From contig NC_035440.2 of the NCBI RefSeq assembly GCF_002127325.2, positions 76,006,982 through 76,070,981 of the forward strand: a DNA stretch of 64,000 nt. The letters run 5' to 3'. Numbering within the stretch: the first letter of the stretch is position 1; every line of letters begins with the position of its first letter. The position numbers and the translations under genes are program-made. This DNA is from Helianthus annuus (lineage: Eukaryota > Streptophyta > Magnoliopsida > Asterales > Asteraceae). Below are positions 32,741-43,980 of the stretch, one piece after another. A model generated the notes under the pieces. That model did no database searches. It saw nothing but the letters and a program-made list of their open reading frames with translations, and was not told where the DNA came from.

Positions 32741-35700
32741 TGTCACATCCCGACCACATAAAACAACAAATCGTGGCGGAAACGTCGGGGAGTGTCGTAA
32801 CAGAATCATTGTTTCACAACCATGGATTAAATAATTTTGTTTTATTGAATTATTGAACTCATTGTTTTATTACAAATCAGATAAATACAAATATTATCTT
32901 TCAAGTTTTAAAGTCGCTAAGGCACGAGTCAATCCTATGTATAGCATGCATCAACAATCATCACATAACAGCACCTGAAACATGTGTAAAAATAGGTACG
33001 TCAGCATAAAAATGCCTGTGAGATACATAGGTTTTATTATAATTAGGATTCATGACTTGTAAGTTTAGAGAAAAATATTTAATCAAAAATAGTCATGAAC
33101 CTTAAAATATTTTCTTTTATAAATCATACTAAAATTTATAAGAAATCAGATGATATAACAGAATAATGCATAAATAAATAATTAAGTAAAATGAGTTTAT
33201 ATAAATATGTTGTTTGTAAAACAACATTTTGATAAAAAGTTTTGTAGTATATATATAAAAATATACTTTGGTTTTAAGAAAGTCGAATAGGTAATATATT
33301 AAAATATATTTCAGTTCCAAAATCGTTAAAATAGTATATTAAATATACTTTAGTCTTCAAAATAATAATTTTCAGTAGTATATCAAAAGTATACTTTGGT
33401 TTTATTAATAACATATTAAACTATGCTTGGGTCTTATAAATAACATATTAAACTATGTTTTGGTTTTATAAATAACAAATTAAACTATGTTTTGGTTTTA
33501 TAAATAACATATCAAACTATGTTTTAATAATTAACAAAATATATATGTTGGTTTTGTACAATATCACATATGAGAGCATATCAAACTATACTTTTGGGAG
33601 TATAACAAAATATACAATAAAAATGTGATTTAAGAATTCATTCAGACCTTAGTGCATCAAACTACACCAATTGAGACTATAGAAATACCACAAAGGCAAT
33701 CCCTATTTGGATAAAATATCGGTTTCAGACATTCCATGACAACAGGAGTGGGGTGTCTAATCCTATAGCGCTATATCATACTACCAACCGGTCTGGTGAA
33801 TATAAAATAAGTACTATCCAACAATTATTTTATAATCTATGAAAAATTAGAGTTTAAACCATAAATAATCATTCAGTTTATCAAAAGATAAGTACTAATA
33901 TGTATAATCAATTGTACTTTTGAAATCATGAACATAACAAATAGGTACACATATTTCACCCCAAAACATTTGAAAACAATAAAAGAGGGGACTATGTACT
34001 CACTTGAGGATGCTTAGAAGTCTTGAATAACGACCAAGCAAAGCTAGAGGGTCAACGAAAATCAATCGACACCTAATATAAGTAACTACATAAATAAACC
34101 GAACCTAAATCGAGAGATCGGATAGGATGAGGTTTCGTAAACCAAATGAGTATTGGAACTCATATGATATGGTTTAACAAAGCCTACATACTAAATCGAA
34201 ACCTAACCTAAGTGCTTACGACCCATTACGACCCGTTTAGGTAGCTTATGCTATTTTATCGCGTCGTTCGCGTAAAACGCGTTCGAAACGCCTAACTAGT
34301 CCTATGACAAGTATTATATGCCTAAACATGTTTAATTATGTTGCGTAATCAGTTAAGTGACAAAAGTTTGGGTTACATATGCTTAAATATCAATTATGCA
34401 TAAAAAGGGCATTTTGGTCATTTTAAGGCATATAAACTACCTATCATACGACTACTTAAACGAAGTGACCATAAGGTATAACCTCGGAAGGTTATTCCCT
34501 ATACAACTATGGTCACTAAACATGTTTGGTCGGATCCTAATGATTGACCAAACGGGTCTAGTTCAAAAGTCTAAGCGGTTGTTAAGACCGCTTGACTTAC
34601 GACTCTATACAAGCACTATACTAAAAGTGACGAGCTAAACATGTTTAAAACATGTTTAACAAGGTTTGAAAACAAGTTAGATATCAAAACAAACGGTTTT
34701 GATACCCAAGAATAGTTTGGTTACAAAATACGCTTAAATACGCATTTTGGCCGAAACTACGACTCGTTACTACACCTAATCAACGTGGTAATCAGTAGGT
34801 ATAGTCACTAGGGACTATTACCATCGTGATTACGCTCACGTTGCGAAGTTCAACGAACTTCGTGTTGACCAACTCGTGGTCAAAGCAGAAAGTCAAACAC
34901 GGTTTGACTTTCACGCTTAGAAAAGCATAAAAGAATGAAAGAATACTTACAAAGGATCCAAGCAAGGAAATCTTGATCCAAATTGCTTAGGTATGAGGCA
35001 CTAAACCCCAACTTAGAGCAAAAGAATCAGATTTGTGAGGAACTTGAATGAGGGTGTTGGGTATTTGTAGGAAATCCACAACCGTTAGGATCGTTCCTCG
35101 TAAACCGTGCTTCGATCATGACCTTACACTTGGGCCCAAGGTATTAGAATACAATAGGAACATGAAAACCATCAAATGGTATTGAAAACAAGGGATTAAA
35201 ACCATCAAAACAGCTGAAACAGGCCAGATTCAATGTTTCTGCAATTCTGCTGATCTGGGACATAGATGAGGACCGCATCCACATATCCATACGGTCCGCA
35301 TGGACCCTGCAGACCAGCATCTTTCACAAATTGCAAAACAGGCCCCTGTGACTCCAAACTTGATATTCGATGCATTTTTGACACGTTTAAGCCCCGTTAA
35401 CCCCATTTCAAAGCTCTAAAATGAAGTTAAAGTATAGGGAACTTGAAACATGCTCAAAAACATCTCGGATGTCGGTTCGTTTGGTCGTACGGTTGCGTTA
35501 TTCGGGTATTTACGACGGAAGTCGTAACGGACGCAAAAACGATCCAAATTAAGCGTCAAATGGAATTTTATCATGCCAATCACTAAAATAAAATATTTTA
35601 ATGATTACATAGGATGTCCGGATATATTCAGAGCGTAAGATATGCGCGAAAAATGCAAACTTATGCACTTTTTGACGCTTTTAGTCCTTATTGATCAATA

Positions 35701-36147
35701 AAGTTTATTTTAGCGCACCAAACACCTCAAAGCCTATTTATAAGCTATGTAAAGGATATTTAGGGCATACTTAACTTATGATCAAGTTCCATAATGTTCA
35801 ATACGACACGAATCAGCATACTTTCGCAGTTTGACACAAATAGTCCATGTGATCGAATAAACTTGATTTCAACACACCAAACCATCCAAAACTTATTTCT
35901 AAGTTATGTAAAGGTTATTTAAGGTATGTTAAGCCTATGTAACTATTCCGAAGTGTTTGTCGCATTAAACTGACTACGTTTACGCATCAGTTCATGTATA
36001 ACTTTCCAGAAAGCGATATAGAGCTCGAAATCGATCAAGAATTGATATGTGCAAACGATACACATATTTATACAAATCCCAAGTATGAAATACAATATTT
36101 CATTGTTTTGATATTTGTTTGATGGTTTAAGTGACACAGGTGTCACA
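32741..36147 (-). mobile_element. 3' LTR of Gypsy-J
   Basis: A 3.4-kb LTR with plus ends TGTCACATCCCG and GGTGTCACA. On its right, in minus sense, lie a polypurine tract (agtaggggagac) and an inverted repeat, which make this the 3' LTR of a minus-strand element. A degenerate TATA (TACAAATA, 35062-35069) and an ACGGTCCG word cluster (35265-35325) mark U3. Family identity with 61716-63606 is clear over about 1.9 kb. No genes inside. Confidence 0.85.
35265..35325. repeat. GGACCGCAT/ACGGTCCG word cluster in the Gypsy-J LTR
   Basis: Three or four near-palindromic ggtccg/cggacc words in 60 bp; the aligned place of LTR-O (62545-62605) has its own version. Confidence 0.6.
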
Positions 36148-36183
36148 GTCTCCCCTACTTTAGGAAATTTCGTACCGAAATTT
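36148..36183 (-). other. Polypurine tract and inverted repeat of Gypsy-J
   Basis: In minus sense an inverted repeat (AAATTTCGGTACGAAATTT, 36165-36183) is followed by CCTAAAGTAGGGGAGAC and then the LTR. The same layout occurs twice at the Gypsy-M 3' end. Confidence 0.75.
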
Positions 36184-37533
36184 AATTTTAGAGGAAACTT
36201 TTGAAGACAACTGTGATGGTTCCGCTTTCGAATGAATCCCTCGAACCCTAAGTAAAACTCTGGGCCATGATTGAATTCTTAGCGGAATTGTCAACCGTCA
36301 AAGTGAAGTCCTTGTAGTAACAAAACATGGAGTTTCGAACTACGGACAACAGAACGTTTCTTATGAAGACTATCATAGGAAACTTGTGTGTGCTCGAAAT
36401 CAGACTCGGAGAGTGTAAGATAAAATGACATTGGTCAAGGTCCAGGACTTCTAGTAACTTAAATAATGCTACGTTCGCAATGTAATAAGGAACACTTATA
36501 TATAGGAAGTACCAGCGGCTTATCCACCATGCCCCTTTCTACATTGTTCCCGTTTCGTTATTCTCATCACTATAGGTCTTAACACAAAACAAAACTTGCT
36601 ATGGTTTCTGTGCACTAAATTCCATAATTATGTATGCATCCATAATTACGTAATTCCTTGCACAATCCGCACAGTTTATTTCATAATGCGTAGGGAAAAA
36701 ATCAATCGAATAAACATGACGTAACTTGACTAGACCACCAAAGGATCTTTTTAACTAGATCAATGAACGATCTTTTTAACTTGATCAACACATGATCGTC
36801 TTTAACTAGACCGTCGTACGATCTCCTTAAATAGACCACTTAAGGGACCTTTTCAATTATATCATCACATGATATTCCTAACCAGATTTTTGGATCAATC
36901 TGTTTAACTAGACCACTCAAGGGGTCCAATTATAGCATAGTACTTCATAACCCAAAGGACTTAATTACAACGTAGAAGTCTATTAAGGATTTAAGATAGT
37001 ACCTTTGGATATCCTACTATGAATCCCTCATATGAGATATGGAAGATTCTTTGAGGATTTGGATATTGAAAATTCGGATCACACAAAAAAATAAATAAAA
37101 CACAAAACATATAAGAAAACATGTAAGCACATAATCACATAATTGATTGATTTGATCTTCATTTTGTTAATTTTCTTGTTAATGGAGCCCGCGAGTATTT
37201 AAAGCATACCAGGAATTCAATCCGTGGATTCCATTTGGCACTTTAAACATCTTCAAGAATCTAACTATGAAGATAGGAACATCTTAATAGGAATTCATCT
37301 TTGTTTCTTAAAAAGAAACGAGTATTTAAGATTTTTGGGGAGATCACAAGTGATCATAAAAATGACAGAACCACACGAGTAGTTTGTCTTGCTGTCGGCA
37401 TCGAAGGGTTGTATCAAACATTCACACAATCGTATCAGTTTCGCAAAATAAAAATTGAAACAACAAATTTTATTTATATAACAACTGATTCGATTCAAAA
37501 ATCAAAAGATAACAACCAAGGAATTTCAAAAGA
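36184..37533 (-). other. Gypsy-J region lacking pol; degenerate repeat
   Basis: 1.35 kb of non-coding AT-rich sequence lies where protease, RT and integrase should be. A phrase of about 30 bp (aactagatcaatgaacgatcttttt and variants with gaccac) recurs about seven times at 36725-36920. I see no trace of pol. Confidence 0.55.
36725..36920. repeat. AACTAGATCA/GATCTTTTTAA phrase array
   Basis: Seven or so diverged units of roughly 28 bp, built on gatc words. Confidence 0.65.
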
Positions 37534-38119
37534 CTAATTGTTCACTACTGCATCGTTGCCCGCGTTCGCCTCATTGATGTTAAACACTCGTCCACCTGCT
37601 GGATTTGCGTTAACAAGTCTTGGGCAATTGTTTCTGTAGTGAGTAAGATCACCACAGTTATAACATGACCCAGGTGGGAACCGTTCTTGGACAACAACAG
37701 GATTTGCAGTAGCTTGGTTTGCATAACGGCAGGTATCGACCAGATGTCCCAATCGCCCACAGTGGGTACATTTGTGACACTGCACTTGCTCCAGATGATG
37801 ACGGTTGCATTTGTTGCACAAAGGTGCGGTACCAACATAATTTTGCTTTTTACGAGGTTGTGCGGGCTGGTTTGGTGCAACCTGGTCGTTCTAAGCAGTT
37901 ATGGCACAATTTTGAGAAGCTTTGCGCTTCTTCTTCTTGGGTGTCTCGGCCTGTTTTTCCTTTGGTTCATTTTGAGCAGTCTTGTCAGATGGTCTTGGGT
38001 CACCCTTTTGAGAAAGCTTACCCTTCCTGATATGGGATTCAGTCAGGGTGGCAGACAATTCAATGGCCTGTCTGACAGTAGTAGGGTTACTGCCAGTAAC
38101 GATATCCTGAACTAAGTCA
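37534..38119 (-). pseudogene. gag: Gypsy-J gag, C-terminal half with zinc knuckles
   Basis: Minus-strand coding with a nonsense codon (CAG to TAG type, about 37890). Upstream of the stop it reads a Lys-rich linker. After it come a Cys-rich segment CNKCNRHH and two CCHC knuckles (CTHCGRLGHLVDTC, CYNCGDLTHYRNNC), then VNxxPAGGRVFNINEA, the usual lead-in to protease in Tekay-type gypsies, and then a stop at 37534 instead of protease. It joins the N-terminal half at 41515 across the Gypsy-K insertion (TSD ggaag). Confidence 0.75.
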
Positions 38120-38124
38120 GGAAG

Positions 38125-38232
38125 TGTAACACCCCGAAAATATAAAACTTTATATTAGAATTATAAAGCATAAATAAACAAGAACTTACTAACGAGGAAA
38201 ATTATAACCTAGTTAACTACAAGTCTAACAAT
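38125..38232 (+). mobile_element. Truncated 5' LTR of Gypsy-K
   Basis: The first 108 bp match the start of the LTR at 39670 with only one or two differences, then break off into integrase-region sequence. TSD ggaag (38120-38124) precedes it. Confidence 0.88.
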
Positions 38233-38282
38233 TAGAAGCAGTAAAAGAGGAGAATTGGAAGAAAGAAAGAATAATCGGCCAG

Positions 38283-39311
38283 TTGAAAGATTTGTCGGAT
38301 GGGAATAACGGGTTGAAGACTCGATCCGGAAGGATATGGATTCCAAATACTTGTGGAGTAAAGACGCTTCTATTGAATGAAGCTCATAAATCCCGATATT
38401 CAATCCATCCGGGGGCGACCAAGATGTATAATGATTTAAAACAAAACTATTGGTGGCCCGGGATGAAAAGAGATATTGTGAAACATGTGGAAAAGTGTTT
38501 AACCTGCTTGCAAGTCAAAGCAGAGCACCAGAAACCATATGGTAAGTTGCAGCCATTGGATATCCCAGTTTGGAAATGGGAATGGATCACCATGGATTTG
38601 TTGACCAAATTGCCCAAAACCAACCGCGGGTTTGATGCTATATGGGTAGTCGTAGATAGATTGACGAAAAGTGCTCACTTTATTCCGATTCGTGAGACTA
38701 GTACATCAGAGAAGATGTCAGAGGTGTACACCAATGAAATCATAGTGCGTCATGGGGTACCAATATCTATTGTGTCAGACAGAGATACTCAGTTTACTTC
38801 GAAATTTTGGCGTGAGTTCCAAGAGCAAATGGGAACTAAACTGTTCATTAGCACCGCTTACCATCCACAAACGGATGGGCAGAGTGAAAGAACGATACAA
38901 ACGCTGGAGGATATGCTGCGGGCTTGCATTATTGACTTCGGGGGTAGTTGGGATGTCTATCTACCCTTGGTCGAATTTTCATATAATAATAGCCATCACG
39001 CGAGCATTAAGATGGCCCCATATGAAATGTTATATGGTAGAAAGTGTCGAACCCCGGTATGTTGGGGAGAAGTGGGTCCACGAGGACTAGCACCTACTGA
39101 TATAATCCGAACCACTAATGAGAAAATTGAAGTGGTGCGAGCCCATTTGAAAGCGGCTCAAGATAGACAGAAGTCTTATGCCGATAAAAGACGAAGACCG
39201 ATTGACTTTCAGATAGGCAATATGGTTATGCTGAAAGTTTCCCCATGGAAGGGCGTTATCAGATTTAGAAAAAAGGGGAAAACTAAGCCCGAGGTTTATT
39301 GGGCCATTTAA
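38283..39311 (+). CDS. pol: Gypsy-K integrase (partial pol)
   Basis: Ty3/Gypsy integrase. The frame begins within the RNase H-integrase linker ([12 protein letters not shown]), then shows the HHCC zinc-binding domain ([10 protein letters not shown] ... CLTC, residues about 35-75). The DDE core follows: Asp in [10 protein letters not shown], Asp in IVSDRDTQF and Glu in [10 protein letters not shown], all intact. A GPF-type C-terminal region ends in a frameshift near 39295 (KGKTKPEV). Gag, protease, RT and RNase H are missing because a deletion fused LTR base 108 to pol. The last part of pol continues in the next entry. Confidence 0.9.
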   Translation: MKDLSDGNNGLKTRSGRIWIPNTCGVKTLLLNEAHKSRYSIHPGATKMYNDLKQNYWWPGMKRDIVKHVEKCLTCLQVKAEHQKPYGKLQPLDIPVWKWEWITMDLLTKLPKTNRGFDAIWVVVDRLTKSAHFIPIRETSTSEKMSEVYTNEIIVRHGVPISIVSDRDTQFTSKFWREFQEQMGTKLFISTAYHPQTDGQSERTIQTLEDMLRACIIDFGGSWDVYLPLVEFSYNNSHHASIKMAPYEMLYGRKCRTPVCWGEVGPRGLAPTDIIRTTNEKIEVVRAHLKAAQDRQKSYADKRRRPIDFQIGNMVMLKVSPWKGVIRFRKKGKTKPEVYWAI

Positions 39312-39636
39312 AATCATCGAACGGGTTGGCAAGGTAGCTTACCGCCTTGAACTACCGGAAGAATTGAATGGAATACATGGCACGTTTCACGTGTCGCAAT
39401 TGCGAAAGTGTCTAGCGGACGAAACAGCTTATATCCATTACGATGATATCGAAGTGGACAATAGCTTGAATTATACGGTGAGACCAGTGGAGATTTTAGA
39501 TCGAAAGATCAAGCGCTTGCGAAACAAACAAATCAATCAAGTCAAGGTCAAGTGGGAGCATAGGAAGGGTTCGGACACCACATGGGAATCCGAAGAGGAG
39601 ACGCGACGTCTCTACCCTACTTTATTTGGTACGTGA
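39300..39636 (+). pseudogene. pol: Gypsy-K integrase C-terminus with chromodomain
   Basis: After the frameshift the reading resumes ([29 protein letters not shown]) and ends in a chromodomain-like module ([14 protein letters not shown] ... [20 protein letters not shown]). This places Gypsy-K in the chromovirus branch, likely Tekay-like. The domain is thought to direct integration to heterochromatin. Confidence 0.85.
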
Positions 39637-39669
39637 TTCGGTCTCGGGGACGAAACCCTTTTTAAGGGG

Positions 39670-41509
39670 GGTAACACCCCGAAAATATAAAACTTTATAT
39701 TAGAATTATAAAGCATAAATAAACAAGAACTTACTAACCAGGAAAATTATAACCTAGTTAACTACAAGTCTAACAATAACTTGAAATAGGGTTAAATAAC
39801 CAAAACTATGTGTTAAACAAAAGTGGAGGGACCAATGATGTTAAAATTGAAACTTGTGTTACTAATTTTAATAAAAACAAAAACCAAACACCCTATTTGG
39901 GGGTCTGGTCGATCAAGAACAAGCAGGGGGCGACACCCCCATTCTCAAACCCTAACATCCACAAAATTTCATAAATTGAAGGTGCAAATATGGTCCAAAA
40001 CGAAATCTGAGCTTAGAATTGTGATCCTCATCGCAAGAGGATTATAAGGTATGTAAAATTTTATGAGAATCCTCTACTTGAAATTCTCATGAATTTAGGA
40101 AACCTGAAATTTGATGATGCATGTTTGTGATTTGGTTAGATTAGGGATGATATAGTGTCTAGAAGTAAAACCTAGATAACTACATGTGAAATCATGTCCA
40201 AATTCAGGAAATTCCATGAACACATTGAAGGTGGGTTATGAGTTTTACAAGATGATGATGAACACTAGGGTTTAAAATGATTATTCTAGTGTAATTTGAT
40301 CATAGAAAGTGATTTCAGAAAAAGTATGATGTTTAAATGCTATATGAAAGCTTCATTGATGTTAAGTCTAGCTAAATATCAAGCTATGAACTTGAATATG
40401 AATAATATAAAATTCTGCCCTTATAGTGTTTGTGGAAATGCCTCAAAGAAGGCTTGAAACTGAAATTCAAAGTCGAAACGAATAAATTTGATAATTTGAC
40501 AAATTATGCGATATATGATTGAAATGGAGTTCTAAATACAATGTGATTGAACTCTATAGGAAAGGAAGCCGGAGCTACGAGCGGACAAGCTGGTGTAGAC
40601 TCACGACTAAAGGGTGCGCTTTGAAGGTATGTAACTTGACCCGTTACATTAAACGAATTTTGATAATTATCATATATGTAGTTGGATAGTGTATTAAAAG
40701 TTGAGTTGGATTAAAGCGAGGATATTCGCTATGTCGAATTATAAGTCAAGAATCTGGTTAGACCTCGTTGGTAGTCATCAAAGCGGAGAATTCATTAGAT
40801 GATCCAAACGGGTCGAATAACCAAATAAGGCATGGTTACTCGGTCTTCGTTAACAATTATAAAAGACCCATTAGAATATGAAAAATCAGTGTGTGTTGGT
40901 TGGTTAAAATGAGAAATCTGAGAAACTGGTTTGGGCAAAACAAACAAAAAGTCAAAACATAAAGTTACAGGGACTACCGTAAGTTACGGTGGTCCACCGT
41001 AACTAACGGTAGAGATCAGAATGCTTACGGTGGTTTTCTACTGGTTTACGGTAGATCAGAAGTTTCCAGTGTCTACCGTAACTTACGGTAGGCATCGTAA
41101 GTTACGGTAGAATTCTGAAAATTCTGTAATTTATGTACATCATAGTTAAATCGAATCTGTTTTAAGCACAGTTTTATTTATGTAATGTTTCTAAGAACAC
41201 TAACATTAATGTTTAATGTAAACATTTCAGTTTCTAGGTGGTGCAAAACTACGGATGGCGATCAAGCAAACTTGTTGAAGAACCGAACACTACTTTTGAA
41301 GCTTCCGCATAAATTAACTCTGTTTAAACAACATTATGATGTAATCCATTTGCTAAATAACTTATGGATGTTTTAATTAGTCGGTAGATAACTAATGTTT
41401 GCGACCTTAGAACTTGTCTTTTTGAAACTAAGTCTTTAATTTGGACATCTTTTGAATAAAATCTTAGGTTTTATTACTAAATTCAAGTAGAAGCATTAAG
41501 GGTGTTACA
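39670..41509 (+). mobile_element. 3' LTR of Gypsy-K
   Basis: A 1.84-kb LTR; its first base is changed (ggtaacacc for TGTAACACC). It is preceded by the purine tract aaggggg and followed by TSD ggaag (41510-41514). It holds an array of the palindromic word TACCGTAACTTACGGTA at 40968-41115. No genes. Confidence 0.88.
40968..41115. repeat. ACCGTAA/TTACGGT palindromic word array in the Gypsy-K LTR
   Basis: About nine half-words (accgtaa or ttacggt) are arranged as several near-complete palindromes, such as taccgtaacttacggta, at irregular spacing. Confidence 0.85.
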
Positions 41510-41514
41510 GGAAG

Positions 41515-42074
41515 ACCATCAATGTACTTTTCAATCGCCTTCTCCACAGGCGTAACCATGGCAGGACACAACAGGCTCAGTTTCTCATAAGGTCAGTATA
41601 GGCTCGATGTTCACCACTGTCTTGCTTCAAATCGTCGAATTCTCTTTCCAACGCTCGAAGCTCATGACGAGGACATAACTCCTTCATCATTTGAGCTCGA
41701 AGCTCTTCCCAAGTTTGAGCTAGTGCCACATCAGCACCCCTATCACGCATCACCCCGTTCCACCATGTAAGAGCACGCTTCTTAAACACACTGGATGCAA
41801 ACTCAACCTTACGCTCATTCGGACATTGCACATGCCTGAATGTGCTCTCCAAACTTTCAAACCATTGCAGGAGCGCGGTTGCTCCTTGAGACCCAAAAAA
41901 CTTCAAAGGTTTAGCAGAGTTGAAGGTCTTGAAATTACACTGAGCATTGTTGTTGTTGTTATATATCTGATGGATCTTGGTTACTAGGCCCGGAAGCACA
42001 ACAACCATTTGCTAAGCGACAAGGGCTGCGACTTCTTCATTAGTTTGAGGCTGTGCTTCTCGTTGAGGAGGCAT
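41515..42074 (-). pseudogene. gag: Gypsy-J gag, N-terminal half
   Basis: The start is at 42074 (MPPQREAQPQTNEE). An in-frame TAG 20 codons later precedes the main frame 42008-41577. Retrotransposon-gag capsid features are clear: FFGSQGATALLQWFESLESTF, CPNERKVEFA, ALTWWNG and ELCPRHELRALEREFDDLKQ. A one-base deletion near 41590 shifts the frame before the segment that ends at the Gypsy-K TSD. Confidence 0.85.
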
Positions 42075-42640
42075 TGTCTAAACAGACAAGAAACTTGAGG
42101 GGAAACAAGTGAAATGGCATTAGGTAAGAATGTTACAATTACCAACCAAAAGGCATGGGTGATGGTCATTTGTTCGAACCACGAAGCAAACAAACGACAC
42201 ACAAAAGCTGAATCAAAGTAAATAGGTCTTCATAATGTATCGCGAAGACATGCTTGCCTATAAGTGGACACTCACCCCAAGAGTTCCCAGGTAAGAGTGA
42301 CTGGTCTGATACTGCGTATTTGTACGAACACTCTAGCCTTAGACAGAAGACTCAGGGTACAGGCACCCACCCTTCCAGTTTGCACGTGTTCACATTATTT
42401 AGATCCAAACTTTGACGATATTTTGAAAACTTTGAAGGTTCAAAACCTAGTAATCAATCATCCTAGAACAGATGATTGGTTTTTAAAGCGGAATCGAAAT
42501 TTGTGTTCTCGTTGTGGTTGTCACCTAAGGATAAGTGACGGTATAGTTTTAAAACTAAACACAAGATAACTTGTGTTAGGGTCCTAGGAAGGTTATAGTC
42601 TAGGTCAAAGCATTAATAACCTAATTCCCTATAACCATTG
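42075..42640 (-). other. Gypsy-J leader
   Basis: Non-coding leader between gag and the lost PBS; the end (tataaccattg) resembles the Gypsy-M leader just before its PBS. Copia-L is inserted here. Confidence 0.55.
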
Positions 42641-42925
42641 TGTTAGGATCTGAGTTTGGATTGATTGTGATTTGTGTTTGAATTAAGATGGAACTATGAG
42701 TGAGTTGTGCAGCGGAAATTAAATGGAAGCAAATTTTCACAATCAAACAGAAGAAATGCTTTCAATCATACATTTTCAACACAGAATCAAATGATTAAAT
42801 TTATTTCAAACTTTGATTACAATGCATGTATGATTCGCAAACTCCCCCTCAGCCCGAGCTCAGTATTTGTTCGTGCAGGAAGAAGATGGTGAATGAGCTA
42901 AACAGAACAGTATAGAGTACTGTTC

Positions 42926-42933
42926 TATTTATA
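42926..42933 (-). promoter_or_regulatory. TATA box of the Copia-L LTR
   Basis: TATAAATA in minus sense (gcctataaatagaac), downstream of the CAGCAG array. Confidence 0.65.
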
Positions 42934-43079
42934 GGCACTAGCAAACTACTGAGCATCTAAGCTGACGTCACCATGAAAGTGACATCTAACCTCCTAACAA
43001 ACTCTTAACAACTGACCTATACAAACACTGCTATGCTAACTACTGATGTTACAATTCAATACATAAAGTAAACATAAAC

Positions 43080-43270
43080 TGCTGCTGCATCCTTCCACTG
43101 CTGTGAACCCCGCAGTACTTGTCATGATCAGCAGTGCTTGAAACAAGGCAGTAGATTGAGTAGCAGAGCTTTAGTTCTTCAACAGACTTTGACTTGATCA
43201 GCAGTTGTAGTTCAGCAGTTTGCATGATCAGCAGATAGGAGGTCAGCAGATGTTGAAACCACTTTCAAGG
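43080..43270. repeat. CAGCAGT/CAGTGGT/CAGATG word array in Copia-L U3
   Basis: At least ten cagcag(t/a), actgctg or gcagta words in 190 bp. The same words recur in the 3' UTR at 47640-47935 and across the coding regions. Confidence 0.8.
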
Positions 43271-43370
43271 GGAGAGACTTGCAACCAAACATCTGCTTAT
43301 TCTGGATCCACTGTTCTGATCCAGTTTTGGCTTTCATTATCTGTTCCTTTGGCAGGGTTCAATCCCAACA

Positions 43371-43382
43371 ATCTCCCCCTGG
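43371..43382 (-). other. Polypurine tract of Copia-L
   Basis: In minus sense ccagggggagat immediately before the LTR. Confidence 0.85.
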
Positions 43383-43419
43383 AACAGATAATGCCAAAAC
43401 TCTTCATTATTGTAGATCT

Positions 43420-43980
43420 TTATTGCCTCATCAGCAGTTCCCTTATTTGCCCTTTGAGTTGCAATTCAAAGATTAAGGCATCTGTATCATCATCATCCCT
43501 GCTAAGTGGAAGATCAAGGAGATCCTGCAAATCTTCAAGACTTTGGCCAAGAGCTTGTTCCCTTGTTAATTTCTTCACTTCTCCACTAGACTTGAACACT
43601 GTTAGTACGTGGGTCTGTTTATCAGTTTTCCACTTTAGTACTTTTGAGCCTGGTGGGTTTCTTGGGAGATTTTTATTTGATGAGGTATTTGGTGATGCTG
43701 GCCTATTCATGACTGGCTGAGCAGTACTTGCAGATTGTTCCAGTTCAGATTCTTCTTTCATTATTAACATAATGCCCTCTTTTACAAGGTCATTTCCAGC
43801 AATTAGATCTTGAACTGTTTCAGCACCCAACTGGTTTTGACTCCTTCTTTTGTAGATGGCAGCACCAGCAGGAGCAGTGGTTCTTTTGGCTTGCAGCTTT
43901 GGTGGTCGTTTTGAAACCTCTGCTTTGGAGTAGTCAGGTTTTTGTGGAGCTGTTGGATCTTTCTTCCTAACTTCCTCCAA
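43420..43980 (-). pseudogene. Copia-L third ORF, C-terminal part
   Basis: This continues the 928-codon frame after a frameshift around 43880-43980. It encodes a Lys-rich segment (PPKLQAKRTTAPAG), an acidic Asp/Leu-rich tail (QALGQSLEDLQDLLDLPLSRDDDD) and a stop at 43420, just 49 bases before the LTR. There is no membrane segment. It is part of the same downstream gene as 43803-47467. Confidence 0.6.

Larger units (their letters stand above)
42641..43370 (-). mobile_element. 3' LTR of Copia-L
   Basis: A 730-bp LTR; element sense runs TGTTGGGATTG to GATCCTAACA. Its right edge meets a polypurine tract (ccagggggagat in minus sense), so this is the 3' LTR. The presumed TSD cattg is at 42636-42640. 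A TATA box lies at 42926-42933, with a dense CAGCAGT/CAGATG word array upstream at 43080-43270. Confidence 0.88.
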
